A stretch of DNA of 64,000 nucleotides, from positions 36,653-100,652 of the forward strand of contig NZ_BAABJX010000038.1 in the NCBI RefSeq assembly GCF_039543525.1, written 5' to 3'. The position numbers and the translations under genes are program-made. The notes beneath the pieces are model-generated. The model was not told the origin of the DNA, ran no database searches, and was given only the letters and a program-made list of their open reading frames with translations. Positions 18,838 through 26,850 of the stretch are shown piece by piece. This DNA comes from Algivirga pacifica. Its GTDB lineage: Bacteria; Bacteroidota; Bacteroidia; Cytophagales; Flammeovirgaceae. The first letter of the stretch is position 1; each line of letters opens with the position of its first letter.

Positions 18838-19012
18838 AGTTGTGCTTCCAGGTGAGGGATACAGGCTGCGGCTGAGATATGCTCCTGCACCATCATTTCG
18901 ATGATTTTCTGTTCGATGTTTTTGTAGCCTTCAGTGGTTTGGAGAAGGTGGTGGACTTTTGGGGCTTTGGTGGGGGAGGTAGTGGAGAGGGCGGTGTGGA
19001 TGTGGGTTCTTA
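18807..19012. repeat. direct repeat, copy 1 (bracketing the PLD-like gene)
   Basis: About 206 bp, nearly identical to 19923-20129. It covers the complete 62-residue gene below and the first codons of the 148-residue gene. The two copies bracket the PLD-like gene. Confidence 0.9.
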
Positions 19013-19022
19013 AAGAGTACAT
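18834..19022 (-). CDS. small helical protein, intact copy of a duplicated gene
   Basis: A 62-residue protein (MYSLRTHIHTALSTTSPTK and on). The Ser/Thr-rich N terminus is followed by a helix with EGYKNIEQKIIEMMVQEHIS. It overlaps the next gene by 4 bp (ATGA). A second copy at 19900-20139 is about 90% identical over its first 54 residues and then runs into unrelated AT-rich sequence. The family is unknown. The ATGA coupling to the helicase-partner gene indicates a shared function. Confidence 0.65.
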   Translation of the reverse strand: MYSLRTHIHTALSTTSPTKAPKVHHLLQTTEGYKNIEQKIIEMMVQEHISAAACIPHLEAQL

Positions 19023-19142
19023 GATTTAGTTATAGTCTAGTTTTTACTTTACGGTATACACAAATGATACAACAGATAAGAGTTTGGTATAAAAAAGGTT
19101 CTATATGATTACTGATACTTTTTATGTTGTTGTTACAGTGGT

Positions 19143-19862
19143 TTACTTTTTTGCTCTTTTTATTATTTCTTTGAAATCCAAACTTGTGTATAGATCTTCA
19201 AATTTTTGTCTCCCTAAGCTAGCAGACCTGCTCAAACCATTTTTATTAAATGAATGCTCTGGAAAATCAACTAACCTGGCAATTTCTGAACTGAATATAT
19301 CCCAAGCTAATTTTCCATTATACTCACCATAACAGTCGTATTCGACCATAAAGCATCTAAAAAGTTTATTAACGGAGTAGTCTTCATATTTATCAATTAT
19401 CCAATCTATATTGAAAGAGTGATCCGATGATTTTAAGAAAATATTGATCTGTGATAAGACTGCTAAATATCTTGACAAATCCTTTGTTCTTGAAAAAAAG
19501 AATCCAATTTCATGATTATTAATTTGAGAATACTCATACAAATTCATGGATGTGATTAATGCAGTACTTTGGTTTAAATAGATCTTTGCGTGTAAATTCT
19601 TTACAGGATATAACTCGACATTATTAAATTGTGACAACCAACTTTTCTCTTCTATCCTTAGTTCATTCTCCCTATAAATTACTATAACCTTCTGTATTTT
19701 TTTAAGCCCCTGTTCTAGCAAGACTTTAAACCTTGGTAATAATTTAATATAAGGAGTCACTAAAACTAAATACTCAGACCGCTCTTTTAGCATTCGCTCT
19801 ATTTGAGAAGATATTTCTAGAGTGCTAATTATTTCTTCATTTTTGTCAACTTCTGAAATCAT
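19143..19862 (-). CDS. phospholipase D-like (NgoFVII/PLD) nuclease-type protein
   Basis: A 239-residue protein read from the ATG at 19862 (MISEVDKNEEIIS). The longer frame to 19943 would read into the duplicated segment. One HxK motif is seen in LHAKIYLNQSTALITSMNL, the PLD-superfamily pattern H-x-K followed by a small-residue/Asn motif. A single HKD half means it would act as a dimer, as in bacterial nucleases of this fold. The gene is AT-rich, unlike its neighbours, and lies between two 207-bp direct repeats, so it was acquired. A defence or restriction role is inferred from fold and context. Confidence 0.75.
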   Translation of the reverse strand: MISEVDKNEEIISTLEISSQIERMLKERSEYLVLVTPYIKLLPRFKVLLEQGLKKIQKVIVIYRENELRIEEKSWLSQFNNVELYPVKNLHAKIYLNQSTALITSMNLYEYSQINNHEIGFFFSRTKDLSRYLAVLSQINIFLKSSDHSFNIDWIIDKYEDYSVNKLFRCFMVEYDCYGEYNGKLAWDIFSSEIARLVDFPEHSFNKNGLSRSASLGRQKFEDLYTSLDFKEIIKRAKK

Positions 19863-19899
19863 ATGGTTTATACTTTTAAGAGGATATACATTTGAAAGC

Positions 19900-20139
19900 T
19901 TATAATATATTATAATATTTTTTTGCCCGGTAGTGTCTGGCATCTTTTATCATAGTTACGCTTCCAGGTGAGGGAATACAGGTAGCGGCTGAGATATATT
20001 CCTGTACCATCATCTCAATGATCTTCTGTTCGATGTTTTTGTAGCCTTCAGTGGTTTGGAGAAGGTGGTGGACTTTTGGGGCTTTGGTGGGGGAGGTAGT
20101 GGAGAGGGCGGTGTGGATGTGGGTTCTTATGGGGGTCAT
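19900..20139 (-). pseudogene. truncated duplicate of the 62- and 148-residue genes
   Basis: The frame starts MTPIRTHIHTALSTTSPTK and is nearly identical to the gene at 18834-19022. Near its end a small shift fuses it to codons equivalent to the start of the 148-residue protein (MIKDARHYRAKKYY), after which it stops in AT-rich DNA. It is best read as the broken upstream copy left by the duplication. A 79-residue fused peptide could still be made. Confidence 0.7.
19923..20129. repeat. direct repeat, copy 2 (bracketing the PLD-like gene)
   Basis: The partner of 18807-19012. The last 110 bp are almost perfectly conserved and the first 90 bp have about ten differences. The 910 bp between the copies holds only the PLD-like gene. 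Confidence 0.9.
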
Positions 20140-20301
20140 GGATGATTATTTATTTTGTTATTTCGTATTGGCCGGTATATACTTTGTAGCTGGTCATTAT
20201 CCTGATTGTCATATTAAAATAACTTATAATCAGGTAATTATTTATAGGGTAGAGGGTTGCCAATACAAGCTATAACGTATATACTTTGTTGTAATGTATT
20301 T

Positions 20302-21342
20302 TTATTCATTTCTCCATTCTGGTGTAATTATTCTTAACGCTTCTTTTATTCCTGAACATTCATAAATCGGATAACTTTCTCGTAAGTCATTCAGGTTGAA
20401 ATATGCTTTTAATACATATTCATTATCATTTTTAATATATATTCCGTATCTCAATCCGTCAGTTACAATAAGTCTTTGACAATTTGACTTCCCTTCTGCA
20501 TACCCTTGTGCTTGGCCTTTTGCAGATAAACATGAATTTCCTTTCTTTTTTGCTTCAACAACAATCGAAAGGTTATTGTCTTTTCTAGGGAGTTGGTCAA
20601 ATAATGCAATGTCCACTTTATTCCATTCAATAGCCATTTTTTGTGGTGTCCAGCCTAATGCTCGAAGAATAGGAACAATTAGATATGTAATTGTTTCAAA
20701 TTCTGATGGAGCTTCTTTACTATTTAAGTACCATTTTGCAATTCGTCTTAGTTCTTCAAATTCTCTCGTTAATATCTCAATCGAGTTACTTGAAACTCCT
20801 TGCGCAAAAAGGTATTCGGCAATTTGATTTTGGGTAATCGTTTTTCCAGCTTGTGGCAATTCAGGAATCTTTCTGTTAAGCTTTTCTATTGGAATATCTA
20901 ATTCTTTTAACCAAGCTTTTACTACATCAGAAGTCATCTCTTGTGTTGTGTCTCCTTGTTTTAAAGCATAAGTTTCAAAATACTTAATTCCTGTCCACAA
21001 CCATCTTACTCTACGAACGTGTTGTAAATCCCATCCATCTATATCTCCAAAACATTCAAGCCATTCATATTCACCAACTATTTCGCCAACTCCTAAAATT
21101 TTTTTAGTCCCTAATCTAAGAATGACTATATCCCCTTCATTCATTTGTTCAGCAAAACGCCTAATATCAGTCCGTTTCCTTGAAGTCCAGCCGTGCTTTT
21201 TTAATATGTCATTACAATCAGGATATTTTCCTGCATATCCAGGTCCATTTAAAATTACATCCCATTTCAAACAAATCTTTGAATAATTTCGATCAGTATC
21301 TCCACTGGCTTGTTGCCATATTTTTTTGTTTTCAATGTTCAT
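20302..21342 (-). CDS. PD-(D/E)XK restriction-endonuclease-like protein
   Basis: A 346-residue protein. The C-terminal part has a nuclease pattern: a strand with D in NKVDIALFDQL, then E-x-K in SIVVEAKKKG (about residues 246-266), the HSDR_N/PD-(D/E)XK signature. The N-terminal 120 residues (GPGYAGKYPDCND, GDIVILRLGTKKILGVGEIV) resemble an EVE/PUA-like or McrB-type DNA-recognition module, which could read modified DNA. The gene is AT-rich and stands alone on the - strand between membrane-protein and duplicate genes. I infer a modification-dependent or stand-alone restriction enzyme. Confidence 0.7.
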   Translation of the reverse strand: MNIENKKIWQQASGDTDRNYSKICLKWDVILNGPGYAGKYPDCNDILKKHGWTSRKRTDIRRFAEQMNEGDIVILRLGTKKILGVGEIVGEYEWLECFGDIDGWDLQHVRRVRWLWTGIKYFETYALKQGDTTQEMTSDVVKAWLKELDIPIEKLNRKIPELPQAGKTITQNQIAEYLFAQGVSSNSIEILTREFEELRRIAKWYLNSKEAPSEFETITYLIVPILRALGWTPQKMAIEWNKVDIALFDQLPRKDNNLSIVVEAKKKGNSCLSAKGQAQGYAEGKSNCQRLIVTDGLRYGIYIKNDNEYVLKAYFNLNDLRESYPIYECSGIKEALRIITPEWRNE

Positions 21343-21438
21343 ATTGTCATTATTCCAAATGCCCTACAACGCCATTGATAGCATCAAGTGCATTGGCGCG
21401 TGCGCAGAGAATTGATGATAGCTAATGTTACCAGCTTT

Positions 21439-21975
21439 TTATTTATTTCTTCCAAACCAAGTCAACTTATAATCCAGCTTGAAAGGTTTTTTTTCATTAA
21501 ATATACTTGTATACTTCATTTTTAACTGCACCTTACTTAAAGCTTCTCTTATTTCATCCCTTTGTTTTATAAATTTTGGATCATTAATATCTCCTTTAAA
21601 CTCAAGTAATGTTTTTTCTTCAGATGGCCTCAAAATAATTTTTGATGCTTTACTAAATGTTTCCCAATAATACCCATCCTCTAAGTCAGGCATAAAATCA
21701 ATCAAGTAGCTTTTTTTTTCATTATTATCTCTCGTAAACTTCAGTTCCTTAGTAATCAATGGACCAGTGCCTTTATTCTGAATAATCACAGCAATTCTAT
21801 CTTCATAATCAGGAGGATATATATATGCTAAAGGTCTAACTCCTAATCTACTATTCTTTCTGTTTTGATAAGCTGTAACTATAGAAAGCACTAATGAAAT
21901 TAGAGAGATTATTACAGCACATAATGCTATAATCGCTTTTGGTTCTTCTAATATTTTATTAAATATTTCTTTCAT
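21439..21975 (-). CDS. single-span membrane protein of unknown function
   Basis: A 178-residue protein with one membrane segment at about residues 13-37 (PKAIIALCAVIISLISLVLS). A beta-rich soluble part follows (GVRPLAYIYPPDYEDRIAVI and on). The pattern N-in, one span, beta domain is common in small defence-cassette accessory proteins, but I recognise no family. It is AT-rich like the two genes below it, in the same - strand cassette. Confidence 0.65.
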   Translation of the reverse strand: MKEIFNKILEEPKAIIALCAVIISLISLVLSIVTAYQNRKNSRLGVRPLAYIYPPDYEDRIAVIIQNKGTGPLITKELKFTRDNNEKKSYLIDFMPDLEDGYYWETFSKASKIILRPSEEKTLLEFKGDINDPKFIKQRDEIREALSKVQLKMKYTSIFNEKKPFKLDYKLTWFGRNK

Positions 21976-22125
21976 TATTCAAATTGCTGGTAACAATACA
22001 ATAAACACCATATAGGACTTATTCCTAAGTAATGAAGAATGAAACTTTTTTATTTTCATTGTATGAATAATGGTGATTTTAAATGTCATACGAAAATAGA
22101 AAATAATGATCTTGATATATAACAA

Positions 22126-22884
22126 TTAATATTTTTTTCTCAAAATAATCACATCCGTAGGTACATCCGTACTCCCAAACACCTTTGGCATGCGATAAGC
22201 ATCCACCAACTCCGCCATTTCCCCAATCACCTCCTTACTTTTGTCATACACCCCTCCATTCCGCAGAAACCCAGAAGCAGTAATAAATACCAATAGTCCA
22301 CCTTCTTTCAGCAACCTCAAACACTTGTAGATAAAGAAGGTTTCCAACTGTGGAAAAGCTCCTTTCACATTGACCTTCTTCCCATTCCAATTCTCTGTCT
22401 TAAAATAGAAGCTATAACGGTTCTGCCGTTTTCCATAAGGAGGATTGCCAATCACTAAATCATAAGGAGCATCCGGCAACCAAGTAGCTGAATCTTTTAG
22501 TGTGGTCGTAAAACGAGGGGGCTGTAAGAAAGCAGTCTCAAAGTATTGATTGTACCATTTAGCTTCTGGGTATAGTGCTTTGGCTGCATGGTATAGATGA
22601 GGGTTGATCTCAAAAGCTGTAACTTTATTGTGTATACGTTCTGGGATCACTTCCAGAAAGCGACCGATCCCTGCAGCGGGTTCCAGAACGCTCCCTTGTT
22701 CGTCATATCCATGATGTACCGCTAGTCTATACATCAAATCGCATACATAATCAGGGGTAAAGTATTCGTAAAGTAAGCCTTGTCCACTGCCTCGTTTGGG
22801 ATCGTAGTTTTTAAGCCATGCTTTTTCTTCATTAGTAAGTGAACCACCTTTGATCAGTTTGTCTGAGATCGCTTCCAGTGTCAT
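22126..22884 (-). CDS. N6-adenine (or N4-cytosine) DNA methyltransferase
   Basis: A 252-residue class I methyltransferase. The SAM motif VLEPAAGIGRFLEVIP is at about residues 65-80, the acidic motif II in KVTAFEINPHLYHAA, and the catalytic NPPYGKRQN at about 145-153. The N terminus has YFTPDYVCDLMYRLA, the FTP-type motif of type I-like methylases. It is the methylase half usually fused to or adjacent to large phage SF2 helicases such as the one at 14792, and probably protects element DNA. It overlaps the small gene upstream by 4 bp. Confidence 0.85.
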   Translation of the reverse strand: MTLEAISDKLIKGGSLTNEEKAWLKNYDPKRGSGQGLLYEYFTPDYVCDLMYRLAVHHGYDEQGSVLEPAAGIGRFLEVIPERIHNKVTAFEINPHLYHAAKALYPEAKWYNQYFETAFLQPPRFTTTLKDSATWLPDAPYDLVIGNPPYGKRQNRYSFYFKTENWNGKKVNVKGAFPQLETFFIYKCLRLLKEGGLLVFITASGFLRNGGVYDKSKEVIGEMAELVDAYRMPKVFGSTDVPTDVIILRKKY

Positions 22885-23027
22885 AGCTCAAAGGTTCGTA
22901 TATTTCCTTTTACTTTAGAGGAGACTTTTTGTTGATCAACTCCTTTTAAGGAGTTTGTTTTCTTCTCCTTTCCTCCTGAGGCGAAGAACAAAACTCCTAA
23001 GCCTGCAATTGCTAGTAATTCCATCAT
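22881..23027 (-). CDS. small membrane-anchored protein (48 residues)
   Basis: The frame from the ATG at 23027 gives 48 residues. MMELLAIAGLGVLFFASGG is a single hydrophobic helix, followed by a Lys-rich tail (KEKKTNSLKGVDQQK and on). The TGA stop overlaps the ATG of the methylase gene (ATGA at 22881-22884), which is strong support for translation. It lies 13 bp after the C5 methyltransferase stop, in the same operon. Function unknown. Confidence 0.6.
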   Translation of the reverse strand: MMELLAIAGLGVLFFASGGKEKKTNSLKGVDQQKVSSKVKGNIRTFEL

Positions 23028-23040
23028 AATAGCTGTGAGT

Positions 23041-24003
23041 TTAAATTTTTACATTTCTTTTCCATGTTTCAAAAATGGTTTTGACTACAGGCACGGATAC
23101 CGCATTTCCCATTAACTTATACCGCTGTGTTTCCGGGGCATTAATAGTCCAATCATCGGGAAATCCTTGAAGCCTCTCACATTCAGTAGGGGTTAATTTT
23201 CTGATTACTTTTTTTCCATCCCAAATTCCGTGACGGTCTGTAGATGTGATGGTATACATATCATCCCCATTTTGTTTCCATCGTTTTCCATTCTGCTTGT
23301 GCTTAATAAACTGAGTTGAGGCAATAGGTATAGAAAGATAGGTTGATGAATTGGTTAAGGCTCCTTCCCTGGTTGTTAAAGCGAAAGTATTTTCGCTCTT
23401 TTTGCCTTTATTATTCTCCTGACTGTTTCCTTCAATAGGAAATATTTTTCTCCCACTTTCTTCTCCAAGATGTGCTGCAAAGAACACCCTTTCTCTATTT
23501 TGGGGTAAAAACCATGAAGTATTAAGGAGTTGCCATTCTGCATATCTATAAATCCCAAGGTTGGCAATGGCTTCTCGGACCTGTTGGAATGTTTTCCCGT
23601 TGTTGTGAGAGATAAGTCCTTTGACGTTTTCGAAGAGTAGTAGCTTAGGATAGCGTTTTTGTTCGATAAGCTCTTCCACAATCCTAATGACTTCATAAAA
23701 GAGAGCGCTTCTTGTTCCGCTTCCTTTTGCCATACCCTTCTTTTTCCCTGCGATTGATAAATCCTGACAAGGGAATCCAAAGGTGATAATGTCGGGTGTT
23801 TCTTTGATTTTATCTGCTGTGACTTGCTCAATTGCTCCTAGATAGTTTGATTTTGGGAAGTGTTCCTTATAAACATTGATTGCATGCTTATCCACTTCAC
23901 TGAAATAACTTTTTCTGATATGTATACCAGCTTCAATGATGCCTTTATGAAAACCACCAGCTCCCGAAAACAAGTCGAGTAATATCAATCCCTTCTTTTT
24001 CAT
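23041..24003 (-). CDS. C5-cytosine DNA methyltransferase (Dcm type)
   Basis: A 320-residue methylase with all main motifs. LDLFSGAGGFHKG (motif I) is at about residues 9-21, FGFPCQDLSIAG with the catalytic Cys (motif IV) at about 75-86, and ENVKGL (motif VI) at about 125-130. Motif VIII is QNRERVFFAA, and the C terminus holds LTPTECERLQGFPDDW and YKLMGNAVSVPV (motifs IX-X). The size is normal and nothing is missing. No partner nuclease gene is adjacent, so it is an orphan methylase, typically used by phages and plasmids to avoid host restriction. It is the first gene of the lower - strand operon. Confidence 0.93.
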   Translation of the reverse strand: MKKKGLILLDLFSGAGGFHKGIIEAGIHIRKSYFSEVDKHAINVYKEHFPKSNYLGAIEQVTADKIKETPDIITFGFPCQDLSIAGKKKGMAKGSGTRSALFYEVIRIVEELIEQKRYPKLLLFENVKGLISHNNGKTFQQVREAIANLGIYRYAEWQLLNTSWFLPQNRERVFFAAHLGEESGRKIFPIEGNSQENNKGKKSENTFALTTREGALTNSSTYLSIPIASTQFIKHKQNGKRWKQNGDDMYTITSTDRHGIWDGKKVIRKLTPTECERLQGFPDDWTINAPETQRYKLMGNAVSVPVVKTIFETWKRNVKI

Positions 24004-24114
24004 ATACCTAATATGTTTATGTTTTGCCCAATCCGATTACGGACTTGCTTCAAGTATCTGAGTAGTCTCTTTATGAGATAGGTCAAGATTATTCCTGTAG
24101 TAATGATCATCTTG

Positions 24115-24141
24115 AAAAAAGCCCAACACCTGTGGTTGGGC
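24115..24141 (-). terminator. Rho-independent terminator ending the particle operon
   Basis: On the - strand GCCCAAC and GTTGGGC (24121-24141) form a stem with a 7-base loop, followed by TTTTTT (24115-24120). It lies 36 bp after the lysozyme stop codon and separates the upper and lower - strand operons. Confidence 0.85.
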
Positions 24142-24176
24142 TATAAATGAGTATTCTGAAGTAGTTTAAATTTTCT

Positions 24177-24845
24177 CTATCGGTATTTCATCCAATAGAA
24201 TAATGCCCCTGCAGCCACCAGTAGTATCCCGCTGATCGATTGGTAAGCGAAGCTCTGTGCTCTTGCCAACCATCCTTTTAGGAAGATGGACTGTGATGGG
24301 TTCCTATCCACAATGCGTTGGTAAAAGGCTTTACGCTCTTCCACCAGTTGGTTGAAGAGCATTCGTCCATTGACGGCATTGATGGCAGATAAGGTATTGT
24401 TGCCCATAATACCATCGACTTTAAGCGATTGACCAAAGTGCTCGTTGAGGGTACGCTGGATGATTTTTACGGCAGAACTTCTGGAATTAACGTAGAAGTC
24501 AAAGAGCAGTCCGGCAAGTTGCTTGTCTCTTACTTTGTGGAAAAGAGGCTTTTCCCAGTAGTGCTGCTTGAAAAAGGCAAGGACCAGTTTATCCAGGGTA
24601 GCATCTACGATCTTGTAGTTGTGAGGAAGGGAACCTCCTTTGCTTCGCTTTTCCTGATCGACAATGGTCCATCCTTCCCAATTGGGCCAGTACTTTCGGG
24701 CAATGCCTCGATAGGTTTCTCCACCACGGTCCTGGGAGACATTGGCGTAGTAGCCTTCGTGGCTCATGGTTTTGTTGAAAATGTATTCGAAGGTAGTCAT
24801 ATGCGTGTATAAGTGTCCGTTTCTTGGTCTTTCATGTCGTCTCAT
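24177..24845 (-). CDS. GH108-type lysozyme with C-terminal membrane anchor
   Basis: A 222-residue protein. The N-terminal GH108 (ZliS-like) lysozyme domain contains the catalytic Glu in MSHEGYYANVSQDRGGETYRGI. A PG_binding_3-like region follows (GQSLKVDGIMGNNTLSAIN). A C-terminal hydrophobic helix (ISGILLVAAGALFYWMKYR, about 203-221) would anchor it in a membrane. A start at 24800 (MTTFEYIFNK) is equally possible. It cleaves peptidoglycan during entry or release. The anchor is unusual for a simple endolysin and would fit an enzyme carried in a virion membrane. It is the last gene of the upper - strand operon. Confidence 0.88.
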   Translation of the reverse strand: MRRHERPRNGHLYTHMTTFEYIFNKTMSHEGYYANVSQDRGGETYRGIARKYWPNWEGWTIVDQEKRSKGGSLPHNYKIVDATLDKLVLAFFKQHYWEKPLFHKVRDKQLAGLLFDFYVNSRSSAVKIIQRTLNEHFGQSLKVDGIMGNNTLSAINAVNGRMLFNQLVEERKAFYQRIVDRNPSQSIFLKGWLARAQSFAYQSISGILLVAAGALFYWMKYR

Positions 24846-24944
24846 GATTTCTTCATCAGTTTATTTGAAAAAAGCTGTAGGAACATGCCACAGGCGTGTC
24901 TGGCACGTTTGATAATGCACAAAAGTTGGGTTCTGATTCAGAAA

Positions 24945-25361
24945 TCAGGGTAGTACTAAAGTTGCCCAATTCCACCAGCTGGAGGCATCTGTTTTTTGGT
25001 TGTTGGCAGCCATCTTTAGAATGGACTGATAAAAGGTTTGGTCAATCTGTGCCGGAAAACCGATATGCACTCTTGCCTTTTCGGTACCTGGTCCCCATTT
25101 GCCATCGGCTCCTCCCGTTTTGTTGATCGACTGTTTTACATAGTCATCGCCAATTTTCAGCATGGCTTGTTGTAGCCGTTTCACATAGTTGTTTTGGGAG
25201 CCATAGCGTAAGGGGAATCCCGATGGTGGAGCAGGCTTGGTTTCTGTAGCAATCGTCAAGGGACCTGTAGGCTTTTGGGGTTGGGTAATCTCCAATCGTT
25301 TGCTGCTGTTGGTCATTAGCAATGCTGCGACCAATGCCCCTCCGATCAATAATCCTGTCAT
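24945..25361 (-). CDS. membrane-anchored peptidoglycan-binding protein
   Basis: A 138-residue protein. An N-terminal hydrophobic helix (TGLLIGGALVAALLM) is followed by a Pro/Thr linker. A PG_binding_1-like domain comes next: LRYGSQNNYVKRLQQAMLKIG, then GGADGKWGPGTEKA. It has no catalytic domain. The start overlaps the annexin-like gene by 4 bp. It probably positions the particle or the GH108 enzyme on the cell wall. Confidence 0.75.
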   Translation of the reverse strand: MTGLLIGGALVAALLMTNSSKRLEITQPQKPTGPLTIATETKPAPPSGFPLRYGSQNNYVKRLQQAMLKIGDDYVKQSINKTGGADGKWGPGTEKARVHIGFPAQIDQTFYQSILKMAANNQKTDASSWWNWATLVLP

Positions 25362-25792
25362 AGTGTGGTTCGTTGGTTAAGTAGTTGGTTGAATTTGACC
25401 ATCTGGGAAGCACTCAAGTCTCCTTGCAGGTCGCTGATCAGATGATCCCCATAGAGCTTGTTGTAGTAGCCTGCCACTTCTGAGAATGGGATTTGGTACA
25501 AACGCATCTGTTTGGCAGCTTCGTAGAGGGCTTCCTCATCAGTGCCCCATCCGTCAATGGCAGCATACATTCGCATGGCTAACTCTACGGCCATTCCTTC
25601 TCGTGTTCCGGTGCCTACCTGTTTGCTGACTTCTGTAATCTTGGCATCGGTATTGGCCCTTTGTGACCAATACCATGCGATGCCAAGCACCACCAATGTC
25701 CCTGCTCCGATGAGTACCCGCTTGTCGAGTAGTACATCCTTGGCGGCATTGGCAGCCATCCCCTGAGGGGTAAGATTCATGAGGTTGCTCAT
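25358..25792 (-). CDS. membrane protein with an annexin-like repeat
   Basis: A 144-residue protein with a membrane helix at about residues 25-43 (VLIGAGTLVVLGIAWYW). A 65-residue unit follows that reads like one annexin repeat. It has AIDGWGTDEEALYEA (79-93), with the G-x-G-T calcium-binding loop, then YYNKLYGDHLISDLQGDLS (109-127), with an acidic residue about 40 positions after the loop as in type II sites. Annexins bind acidic phospholipids through calcium. Bacterial members are rare. In this operon it may link particle, membrane and cell wall. It is coupled by ATGA overlaps to both neighbours. Confidence 0.7.
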   Translation of the reverse strand: MSNLMNLTPQGMAANAAKDVLLDKRVLIGAGTLVVLGIAWYWSQRANTDAKITEVSKQVGTGTREGMAVELAMRMYAAIDGWGTDEEALYEAAKQMRLYQIPFSEVAGYYNKLYGDHLISDLQGDLSASQMVKFNQLLNQRTTL

Positions 25793-25968
25793 ATCATATT
25801 CTGGAATAGCTTAATCTTTTGGTTGATACCACTCAGGCCGCTTTTACCTGCTACAATGGCGAGTGAGGACTCGGTGAGGTTATTGCCCAACTGCTGTAAG
25901 GCTTTCGCTTTCCGCAATGCCTCTTCCTGGTTCTTCACCTCCAGGGTAATGGTTACTTTTGCCTTCAT
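25789..25968 (-). CDS. small protein (59 residues) coupled to the annexin-like gene
   Basis: The frame from the ATG at 25968 gives MKAKVTITLEVKNQEEALRK and on to 59 residues, ending KLFQNMI. It has a beta-alpha pattern. Its TGA overlaps the next ATG by four bases (25789-25792), like the other gene junctions of this operon. It overlaps the 3' end of the coiled-coil gene by 89 bp in another frame. That overlap is the main reason for caution. Function unknown. Confidence 0.6.
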   Translation of the reverse strand: MKAKVTITLEVKNQEEALRKAKALQQLGNNLTESSLAIVAGKSGLSGINQKIKLFQNMI

Positions 25969-26803
25969 GGTTTACTTTGAATTTTGATAATATCTTGTCC
26001 AGGATAGAAGGGTTAGCCCCGATGATTTGCGTAAGCACATAGTACTTACTCACCACTTCATCTGTTTGTGTCTGTAGCCACTCTTTGATCTTTTCGCCTA
26101 CCTCTGCGGCTGCACTTTCTTCTGCTCCTTCCATTTTCACTTGTGGCATGTCGTCTGTATCTCCGTTCATGGTGACGGGTAGTTGAGGAGCTTGTTGGTC
26201 AATGCCCATCACTCTTGCAAGTGCGGTTCCTGCCAGTCCTGCGAGTACAGGGTTGGAAGCGACTTTCTCCAAGACACCATTCATGCCGCCTGTTTTTTCC
26301 AGCTCTACCTGACGTTGGATCAGCTCAAACTCCTTGTCCTTGAAAGCCGATTGCTTTTCCAGATTGAAGTTTTCCTTTTTCAGATCCTGATTCTCTTTTT
26401 CCAGGTATTCCAGCTTGCTTTGAAGGGAGTTATTCTCTCGTTCGAGGCGGTTAATCACAAAGTTTTTATAGTCATCCATGCCTGGGTGCGAAGAAGGTGC
26501 AGGAACGCTAGGCGTTTGTATTCCGGAGAGTCCTGGGTATTCACTTTCGGATAAGCGGACAATGGTATATTCATCCAATAGCTTGGCGGAGGATCCATTC
26601 TTTTTCCTTCTGTGGACATAGAGTTGGTCTAACTCAAAGCTATGGGCGATCTCTCTTAGAAACTTGGTAATGCTTTCCGCACTTTCCTTTTTGATGTTTT
26701 CGTAGAGTAGTGTTCGTTCGCCTTGTAGGTCTGCGAGTACATCAAAACCGTATTCGTCCAGAACGAGTAGCTTGCTGATTTGATTGATGGTGGTGGTGTT
26801 CAT
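25880..26803 (-). CDS. coiled-coil protein of the particle operon
   Basis: A 307-residue protein with a long coiled coil at about residues 110-175 (YKNFVINRLERENNSLQSKL and on). A short hydrophobic stretch follows (VASNPVLAGLAGTALARVMG), then an acidic, helical C-terminal part (SAAAEVGEKIKEWLQTQTDEV). The N-terminal 85 residues are globular. The plan resembles scaffold or minor structural proteins of phages, but I recognise no family. A REP palindrome pair lies just upstream (26851-26984). Confidence 0.7.
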   Translation of the reverse strand: MNTTTINQISKLLVLDEYGFDVLADLQGERTLLYENIKKESAESITKFLREIAHSFELDQLYVHRRKKNGSSAKLLDEYTIVRLSESEYPGLSGIQTPSVPAPSSHPGMDDYKNFVINRLERENNSLQSKLEYLEKENQDLKKENFNLEKQSAFKDKEFELIQRQVELEKTGGMNGVLEKVASNPVLAGLAGTALARVMGIDQQAPQLPVTMNGDTDDMPQVKMEGAEESAAAEVGEKIKEWLQTQTDEVVSKYYVLTQIIGANPSILDKILSKFKVNHEGKSNHYPGGEEPGRGIAESESLTAVGQ

Positions 26804-26850
26804 CGGGGCGTTGTGTTTTAGTTGAAGGGAAATAAATAGTCCTTCTCTTT

